A DNA stretch of 64,000 nucleotides, taken from Actinophytocola sp050699935. GTDB taxonomy: Bacteria; Actinomycetota; Actinomycetes; Mycobacteriales; Pseudonocardiaceae. A program made the position numbers and the translations under genes. The notes below the pieces were generated by a model. It was given only the letters and a program-made list of their open reading frames with translations, searched no databases and was not told the DNA's origin. Positions 39,587-48,728 of the stretch are shown here, in pieces. The stretch is taken from positions 1 through 64,000 of the forward strand of contig NZ_JBOHGB010000003.1 in NCBI RefSeq assembly GCF_050699935.1, in the 5' to 3' direction. Position 1 is the first letter of the stretch. Each line of letters begins with the position of its first letter.

Positions 39587-41779
39587 GTGGAGTTGACCAT
39601 TGAAGCGCAACTCGAGGGGGCACTCGCTCAGGCACCGCTGGTGCTCGCCATCTACGACGGCGGGACGAACACGACCGATGAAGTCACCGAAGCGGCCACG
39701 CGGGTCGCGACGAACGTCATCGCGTTCTACCCGGCAGAGGCGATGCTCGGCGGCCTGCGCACCAAGACGGTGGATGAGTTGATAGCCGACGACCGGTTAG
39801 TCGTCGGAGTCGTCGAGCAGCTCGACCCGGATCTGCCCGCGTTGCGTGACGAGCTCGTCGAGCGGAGCCATCGGGTGGTCAGGATCAGTGCGCCGGAGGT
39901 CGACGCGGTCGTGCGCGAGCGGCACCTGGCCGGTTACCACGCGGACACCGACGCCGGGGTGGACCGGCTGGGGATCTCGCCGGACGTGGAGATGCTGGCC
40001 GATCTCGTGGCGTCGCGGTTGATCAAGCCGCCGCTGTCGATCGGGCTGTTCGGGAACTGGGGGTCGGGCAAGAGCTTCTTCATGCGGCAGATGCGCGAGC
40101 GCGTCCGCTCGCTCGCGCACGCGGCGGCCGCGGAGGAGAAGGCCCGCAAGGAGCGCGGGCGGGACGTGTCGTCGTACTGCTCTGCCGTCCGGCAGATCAC
40201 CTTCAACGCCTGGCACTACGCCGAGGCGAACCTGTGGGCCAGCCTCGCCGCGCACATCTTCGACAACCTGGCCGTGGGCGGCTCGGAGGACGCCCTGGAG
40301 CGGCGGGCCGACCACCTGGCCGAGCTGCGGCAGCAGGACAAGTCGCTGCTGACCCAGCTCTCCGCGGCCCGGCTGGAGCGGATGATGGTCGCCGCGCGGT
40401 ACGAGCGCGAGCCGTTCACGCTCGATCTCACCCACGACGACTTCGCCTGGGTGGGCAAGGTGCTCGACGTCCCCGAGGCGACGATCGACAACGTGCGCGA
40501 GTTCGCCACCGGCATGCTCGGGTGGAAGGCGAAGGCACGGCAGGTGCTCTCGTTGTTCCGCCGCAGCAAGCTCGCGTGGGTCCTGCTCGGCGCCGGGGTC
40601 GCGCTGACGGTCGGGATCGTGGCGCTGCTGCGCAGTCCACTGTGGCCGGCGATCACGGCGATGGTCTCGACGGCCGTCGCGACCGTCACGCCGTTCGTCC
40701 GCGAGGTGCACAAGGCGGTGACCCGGATCAAGTCGGCCGCCGAGACCAAGGAGGCCGCCGCCGGGAAACGGCTCGCCGACCTGGACGCGGAGACCGAGCG
40801 GCTGGAGCGTGCGATCTCCGAGTTGGCCCCGGGACACGGCGTGACGGCGTTCGCGAAGTCGCGGCATGCCAGTGCGGACTACCGCCAGCACCTGGGGGTC
40901 GTGTCGTTACTGCGGCGGGATCTGGAGACGTTCGCGGCGATCCTCGACAAGGAGCGCGAGGCCGACGGCGGGCTGGAGCGGATCGTGCTCTACATCGACG
41001 ACCTCGACCGGTGCCCGCCGGACGTGGTGGTCAAGGTGCTCGAGGCGATCCACCTGCTGGTCGCACTGCCGGTGTTCGTGGTCGTGGTGGGCGTGGACGC
41101 GCGGTGGCTGCGGCGGGCGATCACGCGGCACTACGCGGAGATGCTGCCGGACGAGGTGCTGACGCCGGCCGACTACCTGGAGAAGATCTTCCAGGTCCCG
41201 TTCCAGCTGTCCTCAATGGACAGCGATGGGTTCGAGGATCTGGTTCGCACGCTGGCCGGTACCGAGAAGGCGCCGGGAGTCGCGGTCGCGTGGGAGCGGC
41301 CCGCGAACGAGACGCCGGTCCCTGTGCAGTCCGCTGTCGTCGTCCCGGCCCGCATATCCGACCTGCGGCCGCGGCAGCTGGACATCTCCGAGGCGGAACT
41401 GGACTTCCTCAGCCGCCTCGCGCCACTGGTGCCGTCGCCACGAGCGGCGAAGCGGCTGGTCAACCTCTACCGGCTGCTGCGCGCGCGGCTGTCCGGGCCG
41501 GAGCTCGACGCGTTCGTGTCCGGGCACGGGTCGGGTGCCGTGCTGGTACTGCTCGCCGTGCACGCCGGGGAGGGCAATGAGGCGGACGGGCTGTTCAAGC
41601 GAATCGAGGCGGCCGGGTCCGGGCTCACGTCGTGGCGCGGGCTGCTCGACCGGTACCAGGAGGACGACGACGTCGAGGCGCTGTGCGAGCGGCTGGTGCG
41701 GATCGACGGGATGCCCGACGAGCTCGACGTCTACCGGGAGTGGTTGCCGCTGGTCCGGCGGTTCTCGTTCGGCCATTGA
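39587..41779 (+). CDS. KAP-family P-loop NTPase with novel N-terminal domain
   Basis: 730 residues. An N-terminal alpha/beta domain (about 1-125; LVLAIYDGGTNTTDEVTEAATRV, VIAFYPAEAML, DRLVVGVVEQLDPDLPALRDEL) that I do not recognise precedes the KAP NTPase: LFGNWGSGKSFFMRQM with Walker lysine K162, ITFNAWHYAEANLW, a paired membrane insertion (about 327-370), a coiled region, Walker B IVLYIDDLDRCPPDVV (Asp 471-472), FVVVVGVDARWLRRAI and PADYLEKIFQVPF. KAP NTPases are membrane-associated; some act in phage exclusion or in signalling. GTG start 39587, divergent from the sigma remnant. It is solitary. Confidence 0.88.
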   Translation: MELTIEAQLEGALAQAPLVLAIYDGGTNTTDEVTEAATRVATNVIAFYPAEAMLGGLRTKTVDELIADDRLVVGVVEQLDPDLPALRDELVERSHRVVRISAPEVDAVVRERHLAGYHADTDAGVDRLGISPDVEMLADLVASRLIKPPLSIGLFGNWGSGKSFFMRQMRERVRSLAHAAAAEEKARKERGRDVSSYCSAVRQITFNAWHYAEANLWASLAAHIFDNLAVGGSEDALERRADHLAELRQQDKSLLTQLSAARLERMMVAARYEREPFTLDLTHDDFAWVGKVLDVPEATIDNVREFATGMLGWKAKARQVLSLFRRSKLAWVLLGAGVALTVGIVALLRSPLWPAITAMVSTAVATVTPFVREVHKAVTRIKSAAETKEAAAGKRLADLDAETERLERAISELAPGHGVTAFAKSRHASADYRQHLGVVSLLRRDLETFAAILDKEREADGGLERIVLYIDDLDRCPPDVVVKVLEAIHLLVALPVFVVVVGVDARWLRRAITRHYAEMLPDEVLTPADYLEKIFQVPFQLSSMDSDGFEDLVRTLAGTEKAPGVAVAWERPANETPVPVQSAVVVPARISDLRPRQLDISEAELDFLSRLAPLVPSPRAAKRLVNLYRLLRARLSGPELDAFVSGHGSGAVLVLLAVHAGEGNEADGLFKRIEAAGSGLTSWRGLLDRYQEDDDVEALCERLVRIDGMPDELDVYREWLPLVRRFSFGH

Positions 41780-41822
41780 CGCTGCTTGACCTCGACAATG
41801 GTGGAGGTTGCATCATGGCCAC

Positions 41823-42218
41823 GTGAGCACCGAGGACGAGGCGGCCATCCGGCGGATCGTCGCCGACGTGCAGACCGCCTTCAACACCAACGACGCGCGG
41901 CTGATGAACAAGCACTTCGCCGCGGACGCGTCCGTGGTCACCGCGATGGGCAAGCGGATCGTCGGGCTCGACGCCCTTCGCGAGGCGACCGAACAGGGCA
42001 TGGCGGCCGCGCTGCACGACCAGTACGTCCGCTACGACGTCACCGACATCCGGTTTCTCCGGCCGGACGTGGCGCTCGCGTACAAGCACGCGACCGCGAC
42101 CGACGCCGACGGCGAGCCGCTGGAGCTGGATCACTCGATGGTCGCGCTCTACGTGCTGGTCAAGGAGGCCGGCCGATGGCTGATCGCGGCACGACAGAAC
42201 ACCCTCGTCCCCCACTAA
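41823..42218 (+). CDS. SgcJ/EcaC (SnoaL-like) family protein
   Basis: 131-residue NTF2-like cone-fold protein: IRRIVADVQTAFNTNDARLMNKHFAADASVVTAMG, ALREATEQGM, VALYVLVKEAGRWLIAARQNTLV. This is the TIGR02246-type family often labelled SgcJ/EcaC oxidoreductase; enzymatic activity is mostly unproven. The GTG start at 41823 matches the family start; a GGAGG motif lies 15 bases upstream. Its stop faces element G. Confidence 0.87.
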   Translation: MSTEDEAAIRRIVADVQTAFNTNDARLMNKHFAADASVVTAMGKRIVGLDALREATEQGMAAALHDQYVRYDVTDIRFLRPDVALAYKHATATDADGEPLELDHSMVALYVLVKEAGRWLIAARQNTLVPH

Positions 42219-42247
42219 CGCCCACTGACCCGCACGCCCCGTGGATG

Positions 42248-42355
42248 GCGGCCCCCACCCTCTCCGGGGGCCACCCCACCACGCCAGTCTACTTGTCGGG
42301 GCTGACAAAAGTGGGGGTTGGGCGTTTGCTGTGGACAACTGCGGTTGTTGTGGAT
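42248..42355 (-). repeat. Composite intergenic element G
   Basis: Reads leftwards. Boxes lie at 42356-42348 (TTGTGGAT variant) and 42337-42329, 19 bp apart. The -35-like TTGTCAGCC ends near 42300, then eight bases and TAGACT (42291-42286). The hairpin GCCCCC/GGGGGC is at 42251-42256 with 42266-42271, and the tail beyond it (GCCGCCATCCACGGGGC in the reading direction) is shared with element A. It sits between the converging SgcJ-like and actP genes, about 60 bp from the actP stop. Confidence 0.87.
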
Positions 42356-42418
42356 GGTTGGTGCGCGCGTGCGGCCCCGGTCCGGGGGAACGGGGCCGCA
42401 CGTCGGTGCACGCTGTCG

Positions 42419-44053
42419 CTAGTGGACGACCGCCTTCTCGGCTTGCGCACCGGTCAGCGCGCGCACCTCCATCTCCGCGTACTTGGCGTCGTTGCGCTCC
42501 TTGGAGAGCACGGTGCCCAGGTAGCCCAGCAGGAACGCCGCCGGGATCGACACGATGCCCGGGTTGTCCAGCGGGAACCAGCTGAAGTCGACGTTCTGCA
42601 ACATCGACGGACTCTTCCCGGTCGCCGGGTCGACGGGCTTGCCGGACACCGCCGGCGAGAAGATGATCAGCGCCAGGCACACGGTGAGGCCGCCGTAGAT
42701 GCTCCACAGCGCGCCCTGGGTGTTGAACCGCTTCCAGAACAGCGAGTAGAGGATCGTCGGCAGGTTCGCCGACGCGGCGATCGCGAACGCCAGCGCCACG
42801 AGGAACGCGATGTTCTGCCCGGTCGCGACGATGCCGCCGACGATCGCCACCGCACCGATCACCAGCGCCGTGATTCGGGCGACCCGCACCTCCTGGGCCT
42901 TGTCGTCGGCCGCGCCCTTCTTGATCACGTTGGCGTAGATGTCGTGCGCGAACGACGCCGACGCGGTGATCGTCAGGCCGGCGACCACGGCGAGGATCGT
43001 CGCGAACGCCACCGCCGAGATGACGCCCAGCAGCACCGTGCCGCCCAACGCGTAGGCCAGCAGTGGCGCCGCCGAGTTCGCGCCGCCGGGTGCCGCCTTG
43101 ATCGTGTCCGAGCCGACCAGCGCACCCGCGCCGTAGCCGAGCACCAGCGTGAACAGGTAGAAGATGCCGATCAGCCAGATCGCCCACACCACCGAGCGGC
43201 GCGCCTCCTTGGCCGAGGGCACGGTGTAGAACCGCATCAGGATGTGCGGCAGGCCCGCGGTGCCGAGCACCAGCGCGAGCGCCAATGACACGAAGTCCAG
43301 CTGCGTGGTGCCGGTCAGGCCGTACTGGGCCCCCGGGTTGAGCAGCTTCTCGCCGCCCTCGCCGACCCGCGCGACCGCGTCACCGAGCAGGGTCGACAGG
43401 TTGAACCCGACCTTGCCGAGCACCCATACGGTCATCGCCGCGGCGCCGACGATCAGCAGCGCGGCCTTGATGATCTGCACCCAGGTCGTGCCACGCATGC
43501 CGCCGATGATCACATAGATGATCATGATGGCGCCGACGACCGCGACCACCATGGCCTGACCTGTCCTGCTCTCGACGCCGAGCAGCAACGCGACCAGACC
43601 GCCCGCGCCGGCCATCTGGGCGAGCAGGTAGAAGATCGACACGACGAGCGTGGAGATCGACGCGGCCGCGCGGACCGGACGCTGGCGCATCCGGAAGCTC
43701 AGCACGTCGCCCATCGTGTACCGGCCGGTGTTGCGGAGCAGCTCCGCCACCAGCAGCAGGGCGATGAGCCAGGCGACGAGGAAGCCGATCGAGTAGAGGA
43801 AGCCGTCGTAGCCGTTCAGGGCGATCGCGCCGGCGATGCCGAGGAACGACGCGGCGGACAGGTAGTCACCGGAGATCGCGACGCCGTTCTGCGCGCCGGT
43901 GAACGAGTGGCCGGCCGCGTAGTAGTCGACCGCGGTCTTCGACGTGCGGCTCGCCCGGAACACGATGTAGAGCGTGAAGGCGACGAACAGCGCGAAGATG
44001 CCGATGTTCAGCGCGACGTTGCTGCCCTCGATGCCTTGTGCGAGCACCATCAC
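42419..44053 (-). CDS. actP: Cation/acetate symporter ActP (SSS family)
   Basis: 544-residue sodium:solute symporter with about 13 helices, of the ActP/MctP monocarboxylate group: DYYAAGHSFTGAQNGVAISGDYLSAASFLGI, GRYTMGDVLSFRMRQRPVR, LGTAGLPHILMRFYTVPSAKEARRSV and LTITASASFAHDIYANVIKKGA. These import acetate, pyruvate or propionate. The GTG start overlaps the stop of the DUF485 gene (GTGA), the usual yjcH-actP pair. Two further SSS genes with LytS/LytTR systems lie upstream. Confidence 0.94.
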   Translation of the reverse strand: MMVLAQGIEGSNVALNIGIFALFVAFTLYIVFRASRTSKTAVDYYAAGHSFTGAQNGVAISGDYLSAASFLGIAGAIALNGYDGFLYSIGFLVAWLIALLLVAELLRNTGRYTMGDVLSFRMRQRPVRAAASISTLVVSIFYLLAQMAGAGGLVALLLGVESRTGQAMVVAVVGAIMIIYVIIGGMRGTTWVQIIKAALLIVGAAAMTVWVLGKVGFNLSTLLGDAVARVGEGGEKLLNPGAQYGLTGTTQLDFVSLALALVLGTAGLPHILMRFYTVPSAKEARRSVVWAIWLIGIFYLFTLVLGYGAGALVGSDTIKAAPGGANSAAPLLAYALGGTVLLGVISAVAFATILAVVAGLTITASASFAHDIYANVIKKGAADDKAQEVRVARITALVIGAVAIVGGIVATGQNIAFLVALAFAIAASANLPTILYSLFWKRFNTQGALWSIYGGLTVCLALIIFSPAVSGKPVDPATGKSPSMLQNVDFSWFPLDNPGIVSIPAAFLLGYLGTVLSKERNDAKYAEMEVRALTGAQAEKAVVH

Positions 44054-44412
44054 CGGTCACCACCCTCGCTGTCGCCCTCGATGTCGCCGCGGATCTTGTC
44101 CGCCACCGGGTCGAGCTTCCTGTCCGCGTGCCGGACGTAGATGCTCGTGATCACGAACGTCGAGACGAACTGCAGCAGGCCGAAGACGAGCCCGATGTTG
44201 ATGTTGCCGAACAACTTGGTCGACATGAATCCGTGCGCGTAGTCGGACAGCAACACGTACAGCAAGTACCAGGCGAGGAATGCCACGGTCATCGGGAAAA
44301 CGAACCCGCGCAACCGGCGGCGCAGCTGCCTGAACTCGGCACTCTCCTGGACGGTCACCCAATCGGGACCGGATGTCTCCGTCGGCGGTGGGTCCGGGTT
44401 TGTGCTACTCAC
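44050..44412 (-). CDS. DUF485 membrane protein, ActP partner (YjcH-like)
   Basis: 120 residues with two helices (about 40-60 and 75-95): FRQLRRRLRGFVFPMTVAFLAWYLLYVLLSDYAHGFMSTKLF and GLVFGLLQFVSTFVITSIYVRHADRKLDPVADKIR, the DUF485 signature. It is almost always encoded just before actP and is presumed to assist the symporter. Translation is coupled to actP by a four-base overlap. Confidence 0.94.
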   Translation of the reverse strand: MSSTNPDPPPTETSGPDWVTVQESAEFRQLRRRLRGFVFPMTVAFLAWYLLYVLLSDYAHGFMSTKLFGNINIGLVFGLLQFVSTFVITSIYVRHADRKLDPVADKIRGDIEGDSEGGDR

Positions 44413-44562
44413 AATGCCTCCTGGGAGGTGGGTCCGAGACGTAAAGGCGGTGTTACGACCCTAGGAAGAAGGCAGCGCGGACAACATCATCGACAGTCAA
44501 AGCGCGCTGAGCCACGACGAACGGTTGACCAGCGGTTCGATTGGCGGGTCGAGTGGCCCGTG

Positions 44563-46269
44563 TCACGTCTTGGTGCGAAGCGCCCGAAGGTCGTCCTGCC
44601 GCGTCGTGAGGCTGTTCTCGTTGAGGTGCAGGCGCAGCATCGCGGTCCGGGACCAGCTCGGCGGACGGCCGCGCAGCGAGACGACGTACATCGTCGCGAA
44701 CGCGAGCGGGACGGTCCACGGGGCGGGCTGGGCCACGAGGATCGCGAGCCAGCCGTCGACCGGCAGGCCCCAGATCGTGCCGGCGATCGCGCCGCTCGAC
44801 GCGAAGAGGCCGACGAGGACGCCGCTCATCGCGCCGGCGACGGTGAGCCGGGGCCACCAGATACCGAGCACGAGCAGCGGGCAGAACGTGGACGCGGCGA
44901 CGGTGAAGGCCCACGTGACCAGTACGCCCGCGTCGAGCCGGATCGCTTGCAGGGCAAGGAGGACGACGACCGTGGACACCGCGATCACGGTGAAGCGGAG
45001 CCGGCCGAGGCCACCGGGGAGCAGGTCGTAGGAGATCGCGCCGGACACGACGAGGACGAGGCCGAGCGAGGTGGCCAGGAACGCGGCGAACGCGCCGCCG
45101 GTGAGCAGCGCGGTGAAGGAGTCACCGGGCCAGCCGGTGTCGACCTGGGCCGGGAGCGCGACGACGGCGATGTCGGTTGCGCCGGAGAGATAGAGCTGCG
45201 GGACGAGGACGCGGCCGAGGACGCCGTAGATGCCGGGGAACAGGTAGAAGACGCTGAGCAGGGCGACAGTGATCGCGGCGGTGCGGCGGGCCGCGCGGCC
45301 GTCGGGGCTGGTGTGGAACCGCATGATCACGTGCGGCAGGCCCATGGTGCCGAGCGCGAGCGCGACGACGAGGGCCCAGGTGCCCAGCAGCGGGTGGCCG
45401 GCGTCCCGGAGGTCGAGCAGCGGGCGTTCCCAGCCGGCGCCGCCCGGCCGGGCCTCGCCGACCACCTCGGGGACCTGCGCGCCCTTCGGGAAGACCACCG
45501 TGGTGCCCTCGGCAACGTCCCAGTCGCCCTGCTTCACCTCGGCCGTCTGTCCGATGAGGACGTTAGTCGGCTCGACCATCCGCAGGGTCGTGCCGACGCG
45601 GAACACGACGCGGGTGTCGCTGTCGAACTCGGTGAACTCGACCGGCCGCACGGCCTCGTCGCGGACCTGCGGGCCGACCTGGACGAGCAGCCAGATCGCC
45701 GGGACGATGAACAGAACGAGCTTGAGCACGAACTGGAAGGCCTGGACGTACGTGGCCGCGCGCATGCCGCCGAGCGCCAGCGTGATCGCGACGCCGGCGC
45801 CGGCGACGACGACACCGACCCAGTAAGGGCTGTCGCTGACCGCGCTCAGGACGAGGCCGGCGGTGCGGAACTGGGGGACGAGGTAGAGGCCGCCGATGAC
45901 GAGGATGACGACCGCGGTGATCCTTCTGAGGGCGGGCGAGGCGAGGCGGGCCTCGGCGAAGTCGGGCACGGTGAGGGCGCCGGACCTGCGCATGGGCGCG
46001 GCGACGAGCACGAGCATGGCGATGTAGCCGGCCGTGAAGCCGACGGGGTACCAGAGGGCGCCGATGCCGTCCTTGACCACGAGGCCGGCGACGCCGAGGA
46101 AGGACGCGGCGGAGAGGTACTCGCCGGAGACGGCCGCGGAGTTGAGCAGCGGGGAGACCCGCCGGGAGGCGACGAGGAAGTCGGACGTGGTGCGCATCGC
46201 GGCGACACCACGGAGTCCGATGAGGAGGGTCACCAGAACGACGGGCGCGACGGCGAAGGCGATGATCAC
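44563..46269 (-). CDS. Sodium:solute symporter, LytTR-linked (system 2)
   Basis: 568-residue SSS-family transporter with about 13 helices: VSPLLNSAAVSGEYLSAASFLGVAGLVVKDGIGALWYPVGF, GALTVPDFAEARLASPALRR, GTMGLPHVIMRFHTSPDGRAARRT. It has an extra extracytoplasmic loop of about 90 residues (about 210-300, MVEPTNVLIGQTAEVKQGDWD) not found in actP but shared with system 1. The GTG start at 46269 follows element H by about 20 bp; upstream open frame is repeat sequence. The gene order with a small membrane protein, LytTR regulator and LytS kinase suggests a sensed monocarboxylate substrate. Confidence 0.92.
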   Translation of the reverse strand: MIIAFAVAPVVLVTLLIGLRGVAAMRTTSDFLVASRRVSPLLNSAAVSGEYLSAASFLGVAGLVVKDGIGALWYPVGFTAGYIAMLVLVAAPMRRSGALTVPDFAEARLASPALRRITAVVILVIGGLYLVPQFRTAGLVLSAVSDSPYWVGVVVAGAGVAITLALGGMRAATYVQAFQFVLKLVLFIVPAIWLLVQVGPQVRDEAVRPVEFTEFDSDTRVVFRVGTTLRMVEPTNVLIGQTAEVKQGDWDVAEGTTVVFPKGAQVPEVVGEARPGGAGWERPLLDLRDAGHPLLGTWALVVALALGTMGLPHVIMRFHTSPDGRAARRTAAITVALLSVFYLFPGIYGVLGRVLVPQLYLSGATDIAVVALPAQVDTGWPGDSFTALLTGGAFAAFLATSLGLVLVVSGAISYDLLPGGLGRLRFTVIAVSTVVVLLALQAIRLDAGVLVTWAFTVAASTFCPLLVLGIWWPRLTVAGAMSGVLVGLFASSGAIAGTIWGLPVDGWLAILVAQPAPWTVPLAFATMYVVSLRGRPPSWSRTAMLRLHLNENSLTTRQDDLRALRTKT

Positions 46270-46287
46270 CGCGGACCCCGAACGCCC

Positions 46288-46433
46288 CCGCGCGCACGCG
46301 CGCACGTGCGGAACCCAAGAAACGAAAGCCCCACCCTGTCCCGGGGGCCACCCTCACATGCCAGTCTAGTGGCAGGGGGTGACGGATGGTGGGGGGTGGC
46401 GTCTGCTGTGGACAGGTCCGTGCATTGTGGACA
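46288..46433 (-). repeat. Composite intergenic element H, pointing into a symporter gene
   Basis: Reads leftwards, eight bases from the stop of the small membrane gene. Boxes lie at 46433-46425 and 46414-46406 (19 bp apart). The -35-like CCGTCACCC is followed by eight bases and TAGACT (46368-46363). The hairpin GCCCC/GGGGC with TTTC after it is near 46327-46347, and a CGCGCACGCGCGCACGTGCG segment stands in for the palindrome. It lies between two genes of one operon; its promoter points at the symporter, giving a leader of about 90 nt containing the hairpin. Confidence 0.87.
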
Positions 46434-46441
46434 ACTCGTGG

Positions 46442-46795
46442 TCATGGCGTGTCGTCCTCGGCGTGCTCGGCGCGGCGCAGGTGCCAGGCGGCCAGCAGCG
46501 TGAGGGCCGGGTACGGGAGGACGGCCAGCGCCAGCCACGAGACCGGGATGCCCAGCAGGCGCAGCTCGTCCAGGGCTGGGAACACGGCGAAGACCAGTGG
46601 TAGGCCCAGCATGCCCACGAACAGCAGTACGAGCGGGGCTACCGCGAGACGGCGCTGGGCCCGGTAGAGCACCGCGGCTCGTTCGGCGCCGGCCGGGTCC
46701 AGCTTCGGGACTCGCCAGCGGCCGCGCAGCCGCCGCCGGGAGTGCGCCAGGCGGGTCTGCGGGCTCATCACCGCGACCCGCTTGTGGCCGGGCAT
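46442..46795 (-). CDS. Small two-helix membrane protein of symporter system 2
   Basis: 117 residues: a basic N-terminus (RRRLRGRWRVPKL), then two helices (about 50-70 and 80-100, VAPLVLLFVGMLGLPLVFAVF and ISWLALAVLPYPALTLLAAWHL-like) and an acidic tail. It is topologically like DUF485 partners and matches, in position, the 136-residue protein of system 1. The start at ATG 46795 overlaps the LytTR stop (TGATG). Probably a symporter accessory subunit. Confidence 0.75.
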   Translation of the reverse strand: MPGHKRVAVMSPQTRLAHSRRRLRGRWRVPKLDPAGAERAAVLYRAQRRLAVAPLVLLFVGMLGLPLVFAVFPALDELRLLGIPVSWLALAVLPYPALTLLAAWHLRRAEHAEDDTP

Positions 46796-47565
46796 CAGAT
46801 CCGCCGCTCCGAGCGGTCCAGCTGGCCGGTCCGCGCCGCGGCCAGCAGGCGGTCGCGCAGGTCGCGGGCGTGGCGGCGGCTCACGGGCACGTCACCGAGG
46901 TCCGTGTGGGCGAGCAGGCCGCCCACCGAGTCGCTGCGGAGCTCGCGGACCGCGTCCAGCGCCACCAGGTAGCCCCGGTGCACGCGCACGAAACCGGCCG
47001 GGCTCCAGTACTCCTCCAGTCGCGAGATCGGCATCCGCACCTCGTGCACGCCCGACGTCGCGTGCAGCCGGACGTAGTCGCCGTGCGCCTCCGCGAAGCG
47101 GACCTCGTCGCGGCGCACGTACCGGGTGCGGCCCTCCGTCTCGACCGGCAGCGCGGCCATCGCCTCCGGCTGCCGCGCGACCGGCTGCTGCGCGGCCGGG
47201 AGCACACGGTTGATGCGGGCCAGCGCGTCGGCCAGCCGCTCCGCGCGGATCGGCTTCAGCAGGTAGTCCACCGCGCCGATGCCGAACGCGGCCACGGCGT
47301 GCTGCTCGTACGCCGTCACGAAAACGATCGCCGGCGGGTCGGACAGCTTCGCCAGCAGCGACGCCAGCTCCAGCCCGTCCAGGCCCGGCATCGAGATGTC
47401 CAGGAACACCGCGTCGAACCGCCCGCTCTGGATCATCCGCAGCGCCGAGAGCGGGTCGCCCGCGCCGGACACCTCCGACACGTACGGCGACTCGCGCAGC
47501 AGCCGGCACAGCTCATCCAGCGCGGGAGGCACGTCGTCCACCGCGAGCACCGACAGACCAGTCAC
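46795..47565 (-). CDS. LytTR-type response regulator (system 2)
   Basis: 256 residues. The receiver domain (about 1-120) has the acidic pocket VLAVDD, phospho-acceptor AVFLDISMPGLDGLEL and the Lys in DYLLKPIRAERL. The LytTR DNA-binding domain (about 145-245) has RRDEVRFAEAHGDYVRLHATSGVHEVR, FVRVHRGYLVALDAV and DVPVSRRHARDLRD. The GTG start overlaps the kinase stop (GTGA). LytTR regulators bind paired 9-12 bp direct repeats; none was assigned here. Likely controls the neighbouring symporter. Confidence 0.94.
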   Translation of the reverse strand: MTGLSVLAVDDVPPALDELCRLLRESPYVSEVSGAGDPLSALRMIQSGRFDAVFLDISMPGLDGLELASLLAKLSDPPAIVFVTAYEQHAVAAFGIGAVDYLLKPIRAERLADALARINRVLPAAQQPVARQPEAMAALPVETEGRTRYVRRDEVRFAEAHGDYVRLHATSGVHEVRMPISRLEEYWSPAGFVRVHRGYLVALDAVRELRSDSVGGLLAHTDLGDVPVSRRHARDLRDRLLAAARTGQLDRSERRI

Positions 47566-48656
47566 CCCGGCACCACCCCCGGCTGGAACCGCGGGATGCG
47601 CACGACCACCCGCGTCCCCTCGTCCGGCGCGGTCTCCACCACGAGGCCGTACCACGGGCCGTACACGTTGCGCAGCCGTCTGTCCACATTGGCTATACCG
47701 ACGCTGTCCGCACCGCCGCGGCCGGCGAGGATCTCCTCCACCAGCACCGGATCCATACCGAGCCCGTCGTCCTCGACACTGATCACACAGTCGTTGCCCT
47801 CGGCCTCGCCGCGCACCTGGACGTGCCCGGTGCCCGCGCGCGGCTCGATGCCGTGCCGGATCGCGTTCTCCACCAACGGTTGCAGCACGAGGTAGGGCAG
47901 CGCCACGGCCAGCACCTCGGGCGCCACCCGGACCTGCACCTGCAGCCGCTCGCCGAGCACCGCGCGCTGGAGGGCCAGGTACGTCTCGATGGCGCGGAAC
48001 TCCTCGGCGACCGTGGTGTACTCGCCGTGGCGGGCCAGGCTGTACCGGATGTAGTCGGCGAAGTCGATCATCAGCTCGCGGGACCGGTCGGGCTCCGAGC
48101 TCACGAGCGCGGAGATCACGGTCAGCGCGTTGTAGACGAAGTGCGGCGAGATCTCCGCGCGCAGCGCCCGCAGCTCCGCCTGCGCGGCCTGCTCGGCGGA
48201 CGCCTCCAGCCGGGCTCGCTCCAGCGCGTCGACGATCCAGCCCGACGCCTCCCGCAACGCCGAGCGGCGCACCGCTCCGACGACGACCAGAACCCCGGCG
48301 AGCTCGTCGTGAACGTGCAGCGGCAGCGCCAGCAGCGGCGGCCGGCCGCCCTTCGTCTCGCTGTGCAGGACCTCCTCGACCAGATCCTTCGCCGCCCGCT
48401 CGTCCTCGGGTGGGGCGGGCGCCCAGACCGGCCGGCCGGACAGGTCCACCAGGCCCACGCGGTCCGCGTCCAGCAGCCGGCGCACCCCGCGCGCGGCGGC
48501 CCGGGTACCGGCCCCGCCGAGGCCGTCCTTCAGCTCGTCCGCGATGTGCCGCGCCGCGGTCAGCACCGCGGCCGGGTCCGAACGCGACCAGGCCCGGGGT
48601 CGCAGGCGCGCGCTCGCCGGTGTCCGATCAGGCGCTCGGTCGGCGGACACCGCCAT
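47562..48656 (-). CDS. LytS-type sensor histidine kinase (system 2)
   Basis: 364 residues. A GAF-like N-terminal region (about 25-155) without membrane helices is followed by a His_kinase (PF06580) domain with AEISPHFVYNALTVISALV (phospho-acceptor His), FADYIRYSLARHGEYTTVAEE and the ATP-binding LVENAIRHGIEPR plus EDDGLGMDP. The soluble sensor part differs from membrane BtsS/LytS types, so it probably reads an intracellular metabolite. First gene of an operon with the LytTR regulator, the small membrane protein and the symporter. Confidence 0.93.
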   Translation of the reverse strand: MAVSADRAPDRTPASARLRPRAWSRSDPAAVLTAARHIADELKDGLGGAGTRAAARGVRRLLDADRVGLVDLSGRPVWAPAPPEDERAAKDLVEEVLHSETKGGRPPLLALPLHVHDELAGVLVVVGAVRRSALREASGWIVDALERARLEASAEQAAQAELRALRAEISPHFVYNALTVISALVSSEPDRSRELMIDFADYIRYSLARHGEYTTVAEEFRAIETYLALQRAVLGERLQVQVRVAPEVLAVALPYLVLQPLVENAIRHGIEPRAGTGHVQVRGEAEGNDCVISVEDDGLGMDPVLVEEILAGRGGADSVGIANVDRRLRNVYGPWYGLVVETAPDEGTRVVVRIPRFQPGVVPG

Positions 48657-48728
48657 CAGGGCCTCCCATCGTCGGCGACCGGGCTCGCGACAAATGCTAA
48701 CGGCCGGATCACCCCGCGAACGAGCTGA

